Assembly: GCA_031256015.1 (NCBI GenBank)
Contig: JAIRRK010000036.1
Span: 1 to 7,546 of the forward strand
Source: Dysgonamonadaceae bacterium
Lineage (GTDB): Bacteria > Bacteroidota > Bacteroidia > Bacteroidales > Azobacteroidaceae
DNA length: 7,546 nucleotides
Reading direction: 5' to 3'
Under the pieces are notes generated by a model, which was not told the DNA's origin, searched no databases, and saw only the letters and a list, made by a program, of their open reading frames with translations. The position numbers and the translations under genes were made by a program. Shown here piece by piece: positions 1-7,083 of the stretch (the stretch's first letter is position 1; each line of letters begins with the position of its first letter).

Positions 1-3000
1 TTTACGACAATGCGCTGAAAACAAATAACAGTCCGGATTTGATTAAAGCTCTGATTCATCAATTAAAATACGAAACGGCGATTGACCGGAATCGACTTCC
101 GGAAAAAATAAAAGAAATAGACGAATTTGCCGAAAAAAATCAAAATAAAGTCGAACAAGCCGTTTTGTACTCGCTTTTGGCCGATTTATATCAGAAGTAT
201 TATTCCGATGACTTTTGGGATATTCGTACAAGAACAGCTATTTCGGGATATGTTCCGGAAGATATACGGGAATGGTCAGCGAATCTTTTCATGCGGAAAA
301 TATCCGATTTAGTTGATTTGTCTTTGGTTCCGGCCAAAGAATTGCAACAAACATCGGCGTTGAACTATGAAACTATTTTGAATTTAGGAGAAGCTTCTCG
401 GGAACTGCGTCCCACGCTGTACGATTTTCTTATATACAAAGGAATCGCTTCTTTGGAATATCTTAATAATGATTTTCAAATACAAAATTATTTTCCTCAA
501 ACAAAATTGATTAAAAAGGAATATTTTGCTCCGGCAAATGAATTTATCAATGTAAATATAGCGACGGATGAATATGATTTTTCTCCGAAAATTTTGAAAT
601 TGTATCAAGATTTATTGCGTTTCAAAATAAGTGAAAACAATGCTTTTTCTCTGCTGGTGGCGGATTTGGATCGCCTGGATTTTGTTCTGTCAAATTGGGT
701 TGGAGAGTCCGGCGAACAATATTATACAGATGCGCTAAACAAATTGAAGGAAAAACAGGCATCTTCCGATATCGTTGTTGAGGTTTTGTACAGAGAAACC
801 CGGTATTTGGAAAAGTATACGAAGAATCAGGAACAGCCGAATGAAAATGTCCGTAAAATTTATGAAACGGCTCAGGAAGGTATTCGGAAATATCCAAAAT
901 ATCAACGAATCGGATTACTGAAAAACCTTTTGACTCAACTTACAGCCGGTTCGTTATGGATAAATGCGGATAACGTAGTGTATCCGGGAAAGGAATTGAA
1001 ACTGAAAATCCATTATCGAAATACAGATAAAATAAGTATCGAAATTTATAAAATTAATGCTCCCGTCACTGTCTATAAACACAACCGAACCCGGAAAGGA
1101 GAATATGAAAAAACGGGAAAACTTATTAAGAAAGAAACAATTAATCTCGATAATGAAGCCCCCTATTTATATTCCGATACAATCATACAAATTCCGATGG
1201 AAGAGTTAGGAAATTATGAATTTGTAGTTAAATCACAGAAATATACGGATATAATTAATCAGCAATTCTCGGTAAGCCGATTGGGAAGCATCTCTCGCAC
1301 AATTGATACGAAAAGAGAATTTTTAATTGTTGACCGCATTTCCGGAAAACCCATTGAAAATGCTCAAATTAATTTATATTCGTCAGACAATCATTCATTA
1401 AAATTACAAGAGAATATTGTTTCGAATGAAATCGGATTGGCTGAAGACGAAGGTCTTAGTACAATCAATACTTACAATGTAATCTCCGGAGACGATGCTT
1501 ATTTGATAACCTCTCCGACTCCTTGGATTTCGACTTATAGTGAATCGACGAAATCAAATAAAGTCAGTATTTTTACCGACAGAAGCATTTATCGTCCGGG
1601 ACAAACGGTTTATTTCAAGGGAATTGCTTATGATAATGCAGTTGAACCTCAAATCGTTTCGAATAAAAAATATATTCTTTCGCTGAAAGACGCCAATTAC
1701 AAAGAGATTGCAACAAAAGAAGTTCTGACAAATGAATTCGGTTCTTTTTCGGGAGCGTTTATTATTCCTCCGGGATCCTTAACCGGAAATTATACCATTG
1801 AATCGAATGAATATGATGGATATACTTCTTTTCAAGTGGAAGAGTATAAGCGACCGACTTTTGATATTCGATTTAATCCGAACGATAAAACATATAATTT
1901 CGGCAATAAAGTGATTATTTCCGGAGACGCCAAAACATTCTCCGGAGTTAATTTGCAAAATACCAAGATAAAATATAGGGTTGTAAGATACAATCACCGG
2001 TTATATCGAGGAATCTTCCAATCTCCCGTTCAAATCTCGGATGGAGATGTTTTAACGGATGAGAATGGCGGCTTCGAAATTTCTTTTGTTCCCGAAAAAG
2101 CCTTTAATGACAGAAACAACGACAATGCTTTTTATCAATATGAGATTGATGTTGTTGCAACCGGCACAACCGGGGAAAGTCAAAATTCGTCTGTCACAAT
2201 TAATATCGGAACGAAATCGATGTATTTATCTTTCTATGGATTGGACCAATCTCCATTGACAAAAGAGAATATTCCTGCGATGAAAATTCAGGCATTTAAT
2301 CTGAATGATAAAGAAATAGAAACTTCGGGAACTTATGAAATTTATCGATTGAACAATGACGGAAAATTAGGTAATAATCAATGGGAACTTGGGGAACAAG
2401 TTCTTTCGGGAAACTTTTCTTCGGGTAAGGAAATCGATCAAAAAGCAATCAAAAACTTAGCTTCCGGAAAATACAGAATCATCGCGAAAACAAACGATTC
2501 GCAAAACAGAGAAGTTCAATCGGAACAAGATTTCGTATTCGCTTCCCAAAAAGACAAAAAACCTCCGATTCCTTCCTATAAATGGATAATGACTCCGAAA
2601 ACAACTTGTGAAATCGGAGAAAATGCGGAAATTATTTTCGGAAGTTCGGCAAAAGATGTTTCTGTTTTGTATGAAATTTTTCGAGATAAAAATAAATTAT
2701 CCGCCTCTCGTTTTGTTCTGAATAACGAAAATAAGAAAATAGAAATTCCGTTTCTTGAATCTTTCGGAGAGGGAATCACCGTCGTTTTCAGTTTTGTGAA
2801 AGATGAAAAATTCTTTACGGAAACCATTGAAGTCAGAAAAAAACAATCGGATAAATCGCTTGACCTGAAAATGGAAGTTTTCCGTGATAAATTATTGCCC
2901 GGACAAAAAGAGGAATGGAAAATATCAGTCAGAGACGGGAAAGAAAATCCTGTTGTTTCCGAACTTTTGGCCGGAATGTACGATGCCTCATTAGACAAAA

Positions 3001-5648
3001 TTTATTCTCATTCGTGGAGTTTTAATCCGATTCGTTCAATTTCTTTTTGGAAAGTAAATTCCCGAACAGGCAATGAATTTAATTTTTCGTTTAACATGTC
3101 GTCCGAAAGCGAAAAACAAATGGATGTTCCCAAATTCAATTACGATTCTTTCAATTGGTTCGGATTCAATATCCGAAAACAGTCTCTTCTTTTTGGCGGA
3201 CAAAACCTCCGGAGCCATACTGTACCCGTTGCGGAAGAGAGAATGATTGTGATTGGTTCTTCCGGTCAAGAAGTTGATCAAGGAGAGAGTAGGAAAAAGG
3301 AGAGCAAGCAAGAAAATTCGAAGGAGATTCAAATTCGCCAAAATTTCAACGAAACAGCATTCTTTTATCCTCAATTGAAAACCAATGAGCAAGGAGAAAC
3401 GCTTATTTCGTTTATTGTTCCGGAAAGCAATACCACATGGAAATTTACTGCATTAGCTCATACGAAAGATTTGAAGTTCGGACAATTAATAAAAACAGCC
3501 ATCAGTCAGAAGAAATTGATGGTAGCACCCCATGTTCCTCGTTTTATTCGTGAAGGAGATAAAACAAACATTTCCGCTGATGTTTCCAATTTGTCGGACG
3601 AAGTAATTTCCGGGAAAGTATTCATTGAGTTTTTTGATCCGAGTACAAGTAAACAAACGATTCAGGCCGATAATTCTTCCAAAGAATTTTCATTGGAACC
3701 GGGAAAAACAACAACTTTTGATTGGTCGTTCGATGTTCCTTCCGGAATTGATTTGACCACATTCAAGATTGTCGCTCAATCGGCAACGTTCAGCGACGGC
3801 GAACAACACCTGATTCCGGTTCTTTCCAATCGAATGATGGTGACGGAAAGTCTCCCTTTAAATATTTCGAGCAATCAAACGAAGAATTATACTTTCGATA
3901 AGTTGGCCAATCATACATCTTCGTCTTTAAGTAATTATCGTTTGACTTTAGAATTTGCTGAAAATCCCGCATGGTATGCGGTTCAGGCATTGTCAACCAT
4001 TGTAACGCCTCAAAATGATCATGCGATTGCTTGGTTCGGCTCTTTTTACTCCAATGTTTTGGCAACTCATCTCGCAAATAATACGCCTAAAATAAAAGAA
4101 ACAGTAAACGCATGGATAAAACAAGGCGAAACAAAGGAAACGCTTTTATCTGATTTGGAAAAGAATCAGGAATTGAAAACATTCGTATTGGAAGAAACGC
4201 CTTGGGTAATGGAAGCGAAAACCGAATCGGAACAGAAACAAAGTTTGGCCTCACTTTTCGATTTGAATCGGGCAAGCAACTTCAATTCGCAAGCTTTGGA
4301 GAAATTAAAATCCCTGCAAGCAACCGACGGCGGATGGGTCTGGTTCAAAGGAATGAGCAGCAGCACTTCGATTACGCAATGGATATTATGCGGCTTGGGA
4401 AAATTATCCGAAAAAGGAATACTCCCTCAAGACGATTCCATTACGAGTATGCAACTTTCGGCTATTGAGTTTATTGATTACAAATTCAATGAATATTTCG
4501 AGAACATAAAGAAATCGGATAAAAAGTGGAAATCAAGAAAATCCATTTCCACTTATGAATTGGAATATCTGTATACCCGATCTTTTTATGCCGACATTCC
4601 TTTGGAAAAATCGAAAGAAGCAACCGATTTTTTCATGTCACTGACCGAAAAATATTGGACGACAAATACAAGTATTTATGCACGGGCAATTGCCGCTATG
4701 GTTTTACAAAGAAATGGAAACGTAAAAACAGCTCGGGAAATACTTCAATCGTTAAGAGAACATGCGACTCATCATCCGGAAACTGGGATGTATTGGGCCA
4801 ATAACAATACAAATGTTTTCATGACTCAGGATGCAACTTGCACGCATACTTATGTAATGGAAGCTTTCAATGAAATCGGATCCGACGATAAAGAAATGGA
4901 TGAAATGAAGGTATGGTTGCTGAAACAAAAGCAAACTCAACAATGGGAAAATGTTCCGGCAACGGTAAATGCGATCCGGGTTTTATTGGAAACCGGAAAC
5001 AATTGGTTGAATAGTTCCGGAAATGTAACGATTCAATTGGGAGATAAAAAGATAAATACAACTCCGTCGGAAATAGGAACAGGATATAGAAAGCAAATTT
5101 TCGATGCAAACTCAATCAAACCGGAAATGGCAAACATAAAAATCGATAAATTGAATGAAGGGCCCGGTTGGGGAGCTTTGTATTGGCAATATTTCGAAGA
5201 TTTGGATAAAATAACTTCCGCGAAAACGGAATTGAATGTCGAGAAAATATTGCTCGTCGAAAAAACAACTTCCACCGGAAAAACATGGGTTCCTGTTTCG
5301 GAAAGTAATCCGTTGAAAACAGGAGATAAAGTAATCGTTCGTTTAACTGTTCGATCGGATCGCGACATGGAGTTTGTTCATCTGAAAGATATGAGAGCCT
5401 CTTGTTTCGAACCCGCAGATCAATTGTCCGGAATGCAATGGCAACAAGGATTGATTTACTATCGGGCACCTAAAGATGCTTCAATGAATTTCTATTTTTC
5501 TGCTCTTCCCAAGGGAACTTACACTTTAGAGTATCATTTATATGTAACCCGTTCGGGAAATTATTCAACCGGAACGACAACCATTCAATGTATGTATGCT
5601 CCGGAATTTATTTCTCATACCGCGGGAGGCAGAGTGATTGTCGAATAA
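1..5648 (+). CDS. Alpha-2-macroglobulin family protein, 5' end outside window
   Basis: Large envelope protein of the bacterial alpha-2-macroglobulin family, whose members are thought to trap or block proteases in the periplasm or at the cell surface. The frame is open from base 3, and the TTG at 39 is an internal Leu codon, so the real start and any signal peptide lie upstream. Counting that Leu as residue 1: a helical N-terminal region runs to about 300; a first beta domain starts near A303; the MG2 domain carries TDRSIYRPGQTVYFKG from T513; an MG3-like region begins after EEYKRPTFD at E601; a charged low-complexity linker spans about 1074-1096; and the A2M domain starts with NFNETAFFYPQL at N1102. 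The alpha/alpha-toroid follows, with NPAWYAVQAL at N1309 and DGGWVWF at D1430, then a C-terminal MG10-like domain ending in GGRVIVE. The CxEQ thioester motif is absent; PQNDHAIAW at P1324 occupies its place. No frameshift is seen. The family call is firm; a protease target cannot be inferred. Confidence 0.95.
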   Translation, partial: YDNALKTNNSPDLIKALIHQLKYETAIDRNRLPEKIKEIDEFAEKNQNKVEQAVLYSLLADLYQKYYSDDFWDIRTRTAISGYVPEDIREWSANLFMRKISDLVDLSLVPAKELQQTSALNYETILNLGEASRELRPTLYDFLIYKGIASLEYLNNDFQIQNYFPQTKLIKKEYFAPANEFINVNIATDEYDFSPKILKLYQDLLRFKISENNAFSLLVADLDRLDFVLSNWVGESGEQYYTDALNKLKEKQASSDIVVEVLYRETRYLEKYTKNQEQPNENVRKIYETAQEGIRKYPKYQRIGLLKNLLTQLTAGSLWINADNVVYPGKELKLKIHYRNTDKISIEIYKINAPVTVYKHNRTRKGEYEKTGKLIKKETINLDNEAPYLYSDTIIQIPMEELGNYEFVVKSQKYTDIINQQFSVSRLGSISRTIDTKREFLIVDRISGKPIENAQINLYSSDNHSLKLQENIVSNEIGLAEDEGLSTINTYNVISGDDAYLITSPTPWISTYSESTKSNKVSIFTDRSIYRPGQTVYFKGIAYDNAVEPQIVSNKKYILSLKDANYKEIATKEVLTNEFGSFSGAFIIPPGSLTGNYTIESNEYDGYTSFQVEEYKRPTFDIRFNPNDKTYNFGNKVIISGDAKTFSGVNLQNTKIKYRVVRYNHRLYRGIFQSPVQISDGDVLTDENGGFEISFVPEKAFNDRNNDNAFYQYEIDVVATGTTGESQNSSVTINIGTKSMYLSFYGLDQSPLTKENIPAMKIQAFNLNDKEIETSGTYEIYRLNNDGKLGNNQWELGEQVLSGNFSSGKEIDQKAIKNLASGKYRIIAKTNDSQNREVQSEQDFVFASQKDKKPPIPSYKWIMTPKTTCEIGENAEIIFGSSAKDVSVLYEIFRDKNKLSASRFVLNNENKKIEIPFLESFGEGITVVFSFVKDEKFFTETIEVRKKQSDKSLDLKMEVFRDKLLPGQKEEWKISVRDGKENPVVSELLAGMYDASLDKIYSHSWSFNPIRSISFWKVNSRTGNEFNFSFNMSSESEKQMDVPKFNYDSFNWFGFNIRKQSLLFGGQNLRSHTVPVAEERMIVIGSSGQEVDQGESRKKESKQENSKEIQIRQNFNETAFFYPQLKTNEQGETLISFIVPESNTTWKFTALAHTKDLKFGQLIKTAISQKKLMVAPHVPRFIREGDKTNISADVSNLSDEVISGKVFIEFFDPSTSKQTIQADNSSKEFSLEPGKTTTFDWSFDVPSGIDLTTFKIVAQSATFSDGEQHLIPVLSNRMMVTESLPLNISSNQTKNYTFDKLANHTSSSLSNYRLTLEFAENPAWYAVQALSTIVTPQNDHAIAWFGSFYSNVLATHLANNTPKIKETVNAWIKQGETKETLLSDLEKNQELKTFVLEETPWVMEAKTESEQKQSLASLFDLNRASNFNSQALEKLKSLQATDGGWVWFKGMSSSTSITQWILCGLGKLSEKGILPQDDSITSMQLSAIEFIDYKFNEYFENIKKSDKKWKSRKSISTYELEYLYTRSFYADIPLEKSKEATDFFMSLTEKYWTTNTSIYARAIAAMVLQRNGNVKTAREILQSLREHATHHPETGMYWANNNTNVFMTQDATCTHTYVMEAFNEIGSDDKEMDEMKVWLLKQKQTQQWENVPATVNAIRVLLETGNNWLNSSGNVTIQLGDKKINTTPSEIGTGYRKQIFDANSIKPEMANIKIDKLNEGPGWGALYWQYFEDLDKITSAKTELNVEKILLVEKTTSTGKTWVPVSESNPLKTGDKVIVRLTVRSDRDMEFVHLKDMRASCFEPADQLSGMQWQQGLIYYRAPKDASMNFYFSALPKGTYTLEYHLYVTRSGNYSTGTTTIQCMYAPEFISHTAGGRVIVE

Positions 5649-5667
5649 CGATAATTTTATATCTTCG
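5637..5667 (+). promoter_or_regulatory. Possible weak promoter for crcB
   Basis: ATTG at 5637-5640, a 19-base spacer, and TATCTTCG at 5660-5667 each differ by one base from the Bacteroidetes consensus TTTG and TAnnTTTG. The upstream half overlaps the last codons of the macroglobulin gene. It would start transcripts about 15 bases before the crcB ATG. With two mismatches this could be chance, and crcB could equally be read through from the upstream gene. Confidence 0.25.
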
Positions 5668-5684
5668 GATGAAACATCAAAATA

Positions 5685-6053
5685 ATGATTAAGGAAATTT
5701 TACTGGTAGGATTAGGAGGAGGCATAGGAAGCATCTTGCGCTTTTTGATTTCAAGAATGTCGATTAAGTGGAGTGTAGGACATTTCCCTGTCGGAACATT
5801 TTTCGTGAATCTTTTAGGATGCTTTTTAATCGGGATTTTAATCGGTTTATCCTTCAAAAACAATCTGAATAATAATTTGAGGGACTTTTTAATCGTCGGA
5901 TTTTGTGGCGGATATACTACTTTTTCCACTTTCTCGTTGGAAAATTATCTGTTATTTCAAGAAGGGAATTACGGCACATTGATTGTTTATATTTTAACAA
6001 GTATCCTACTCGGATTTTCGGCTGTTTGGGCGGGTTTATTGTTAACTCGATAA
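5685..6053 (+). CDS. crcB: Fluoride ion channel CrcB/Fluc
   Basis: Complete 122-residue inner-membrane protein of the CrcB/Fluc family, which exports toxic fluoride as an antiparallel dimeric channel. Length and four hydrophobic segments fit the family (about 3-23, 34-56, 67-85 and 96-120). Family motifs are all present: GGGIGSILRF (11-20), GTFFVNLLGCFLIG with N42 (37-50), and GFCGGYTTFSTFS (72-84). F80 and F83 in the last motif match the pair of phenylalanines that line the fluoride path in characterised Fluc channels. The ATG at 5685 follows an A-rich stretch (CATCAAAATA), usual for this phylum. The gap from the macroglobulin stop is 36 bases, so co-transcription is possible. No fluoride riboswitch fits in that gap. 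The stop codon sits beside the right arm of an inverted repeat (6018-6061). Confidence 0.96.
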   Translation: MIKEILLVGLGGGIGSILRFLISRMSIKWSVGHFPVGTFFVNLLGCFLIGILIGLSFKNNLNNNLRDFLIVGFCGGYTTFSTFSLENYLLFQEGNYGTLIVYILTSILLGFSAVWAGLLLTR

Positions 6054-6061
6054 ACAGCCGA
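6018..6061. repeat. 10-bp inverted repeat spanning the crcB stop codon
   Basis: TCGGCTGTTT at 6018-6027 is perfectly complementary to AAACAGCCGA at 6052-6061, with 24 bases between. The right arm begins inside the TAA stop (6051-6053). No T-run follows, so it is not a classical intrinsic terminator; it may protect the crcB mRNA 3' end or aid termination. A smaller alternative stem, GTTTAT with ATAAAC, lies inside it. Confidence 0.6.
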
Positions 6062-6113
6062 TACTGACGAATCAACCTGCACGACGGAAAAGTAATCCGA
6101 TTGATATGGAAAT

Positions 6114-6154
6114 TAATTGATTTGTAATTGCCTACAAAAACAATCAATTATTTT
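6114..6154 (+). terminator. A/T-rich hairpin with T-run, candidate crcB terminator
   Basis: TAATTGATT (6114-6122) pairs perfectly with AATCAATTA (6142-6150) around a 19-base loop, followed by TTTT (6151-6154). It lies 61 bases after the crcB stop and also overlaps the stop codon of the possible minus-strand small ORF (6148-6246), so it could serve both converging units. The stem is weak (one G-C pair), so efficiency is uncertain. Confidence 0.4.
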
Positions 6155-6246
6155 GAATTTATGGGACCGGAATGGTTTGCGGGTTGGTGTTGTTCAATGG
6201 CCATGAAAATAAGCTTTGCGTATATGTAATTATAGCATCTTGCCAT
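6148..6246 (-). CDS. Possible 32-residue small ORF, coupled to upstream small gene
   Basis: A minus-strand ORF starts at ATG 6246-6244, only two bases after the stop codon of the 65-residue ORF, a spacing typical of translational coupling. It begins MARCYNYIYAKLIF and ends HSGPINSK; an internal Met at position 15 offers an alternative start. I recognise no family. The last 11 bases before and including its stop (6148-6158) repeat exactly at the end of the upstream ORF (6249-6259), so both proteins end in Ser-Lys. The short length means chance is a serious alternative. Confidence 0.3.
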   Translation of the reverse strand: MARCYNYIYAKLIFMAIEQHQPANHSGPINSK

Positions 6247-6255
6247 GCTTATTTT
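6206..6255. repeat. 9-bp inverted repeat at the junction of the two small minus-strand ORFs
   Basis: AAAATAAGC (6206-6214) and GCTTATTTT (6247-6255) are perfect complements separated by 32 bases. Read on the minus strand, the first arm contains the stop codon of the 65-residue ORF and the loop contains the start of the 32-residue ORF, and the second arm ends in TTTT. It could act as a weak terminator or as a structure limiting translation of the second ORF. Confidence 0.4.
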
Positions 6256-6446
6256 GAATCTAACGACTTTGCATAAGCCGAACGAATTTGGCTTTTCGTT
6301 ATTGTTTGTGAATAAGTGTGCCCCATGTGGTTGACGGATACGCGGATTGCTTCGCCGAAAGTATCGGCAACAGCCATATCAGCAACGCTGCTTGCGCGTG
6401 TTGCGTTGTTTGCTTTTAGTACAGTTTCTTTCGATATGGTGCACAT
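6249..6446 (-). CDS. Small hypothetical protein, 65 residues
   Basis: I do not recognise this protein. It runs MCTISKETVLKANNATRASS at the N-terminus to KSQIRSAYAKSLDSK at the C-terminus. It has no signal peptide or membrane segment and only one cysteine (C2), which is not preceded by a lipobox, so it is probably cytoplasmic. Four points favour a real gene: an A-rich start context (AAATAAAAACT before ATG); a Bacteroidetes promoter at 6533-6563 at a suitable distance; codon-like composition richer in G+C than the flanking spacer; and inverted repeats at its end. The plus strand carries an overlapping ORF (6316-6504) with no comparable signals, which I treat as its shadow. A promoter-proximal stem (6475-6529) sits in its 5' leader. 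Confidence 0.6.
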   Translation of the reverse strand: MCTISKETVLKANNATRASSVADMAVADTFGEAIRVSVNHMGHTYSQTITKSQIRSAYAKSLDSK

Positions 6447-6474
6447 AGTTTTTATTTATAGAACGAATAAGTAC

Positions 6475-6529
6475 GCCGATTTGTTATGCGAGTCAGATAA
6501 GTAAAATAATCCGTATATTAAAAATCGGC
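6475..6529. repeat. 8-bp inverted repeat in the leader of the minus-strand small gene
   Basis: GCCGATTT (6475-6482) and AAATCGGC (6522-6529) are perfect complements with 39 bases between. On the minus strand the first arm lies at or just after the expected transcription start, so the leader could fold into a stem near its 5' end. This might stabilise the RNA; a protein-binding operator is the other option. Confidence 0.4.
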
Positions 6530-6532
6530 TTG

Positions 6533-6563
6533 CAGATGTACAACATTTATTTTATTCTGCAAA
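6533..6563 (-). promoter_or_regulatory. Bacteroidetes-type promoter for the small minus-strand gene
   Basis: Reading the minus strand, TTTG (6563-6560) is followed after exactly 19 bases by TACATCTG (6540-6533). The consensus is TTTG, 19-21 bases, TAnnTTTG, so there is one mismatch in the -7 box. Transcription would begin near 6527-6529, giving a leader of about 80 bases before the ATG at 6446. Confidence 0.6.
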
Positions 6564-6632
6564 ACAAAATACCAAATAATTTCACGAAGTTTCAGAAAAT
6601 ATCATTTTATTTCATTTTCTTTAATGCCTATC

Positions 6633-6673
6633 TTTTTCTCAATACTTATACAGAATGATGAAATTGAGAAAAA
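6633..6673. repeat. 11-bp perfect inverted repeat, A/T-rich
   Basis: TTTTTCTCAAT (6633-6643) pairs with ATTGAGAAAAA (6663-6673) across a 19-base loop. It lies in the non-coding gap between the two divergent promoters, 7 bases before a second, longer inverted repeat. Neither strand has a clear T-run directly after the stem, so a terminator role is uncertain. Confidence 0.55.
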
Positions 6674-6679
6674 ACAATA

Positions 6680-6714
6680 AAAAAAGAAGAAAATTCAATT
6701 TTTTCTTCTTTTTT
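6680..6714. repeat. 14-bp perfect inverted repeat with purine/pyrimidine arms
   Basis: The arms AAAAAAGAAGAAAA (6680-6693) and TTTTCTTCTTTTTT (6701-6714) match perfectly around the 7-base loop TTCAATT. One arm is all purine and the other all pyrimidine. It ends 24 bases before the TAGCTTTG promoter box, where the -33 element would normally lie nearby, so it could affect polymerase binding or block antisense transcription. On the minus strand, T-rich sequence follows the stem, resembling a terminator in that direction. Confidence 0.6.
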
Positions 6715-6738
6715 CAGTAAAATATCAAAAAAAGTTAT

Positions 6739-6746
6739 TAGCTTTG
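6739..6746 (+). promoter_or_regulatory. Promoter -7 box TAGCTTTG
   Basis: TAGCTTTG matches the Bacteroidetes -7 consensus TAnnTTTG exactly and is followed by GCAACCGG-like sequence suitable for initiation near 6750. No TTTG lies 19-21 bases upstream; that position falls just after the T-rich arm of the 6680-6714 inverted repeat. It would drive the transcript covering the AG tract and terminator, about 330 bases before the 7084 start codon. Confidence 0.6.
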
Positions 6747-6876
6747 CAACCGGATATAAAAAACGTATAAAACAAATAATAAACAATTACGAAAACCCTG
6801 TACGATATAACTAAAAAAAGAGTGCTTTCCCCCTTCATTTTTCTTGCAAAAAGTTTGGAGGTTAGCAATATTTTGT

Positions 6877-6917
<41 letters not shown>

Positions 6918-6934
6918 TATTAAACACTTTACGA

Positions 6935-6952
6935 TATTCGCGCAAGCGAATA
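6935..6952 (+). other. RNA hairpin with GNRA tetraloop
   Basis: TATTCGC (6935-6941) and GCGAATA (6946-6952) form a perfect 7-bp stem closed by GCAA, a GNRA loop known to be unusually stable in RNA. It sits between the AG tract and the terminator, which supports the region being transcribed and folded on the plus strand. Confidence 0.65.
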
Positions 6953-6977
6953 GAGGAAACCACATAACATCACATTT

Positions 6978-7021
6978 AGGGCCGACCCCGGTTGCAAAAA
7001 CCGGGAGACGGCCCTTTTTTT
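6978..7021 (+). terminator. Strong intrinsic terminator
   Basis: The outer stem AGGGCCG (6978-6984) pairs with CGGCCCT (7009-7015). The inner stem CCCGGTT (6987-6993) pairs with AACCGGG (6999-7005) around the loop GCAAA. Seven Ts (7015-7021) follow. This is a G+C-rich stem with a T-run, correctly oriented for plus-strand transcription. No gene precedes it directly, and it ends 62 bases before the next start codon. Confidence 0.85.
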
Positions 7022-7083
7022 GTTCCGTCTTCGCGGCGGACTTATGTAACTCGAATCAATATTAAATTTAATTATTCAAGAAA

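Noticed and set aside
39..41. TTG as start codon of the macroglobulin gene
   Set aside because: The same frame is open back to base 3 and the residues before it (YDNALKTNNSPD) continue the protein naturally, so this is an internal Leu codon.
2576..2998. 140-residue minus-strand ORF inside the macroglobulin gene
   Set aside because: It lies antisense to a clearly conserved coding region, is rich in Ser and Phe as expected from the complement, and has no promoter or start context. The other antisense ORFs in 43-5469 are rejected for the same reason.
5649..5684. Fluoride riboswitch before crcB
   Set aside because: Only 36 bases are available and the characteristic pseudoknot sequence of the crcB RNA motif is not present.
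6161..6229. 22-residue plus-strand ORF starting MGPEWFAGW
   Set aside because: It is too short, has no promoter, matches no known leader peptide, and overlaps the minus-strand small ORF.
6316..6504. 62-residue plus-strand ORF
   Set aside because: It is antisense to the 65-residue minus-strand ORF, which has a promoter and an A-rich start context; this one has neither.
7044..7049. ATG followed at once by TAA before the secreted-protein gene
   Set aside because: A start-stop pair can stall ribosomes, but here it is probably chance and has no A-rich start context.
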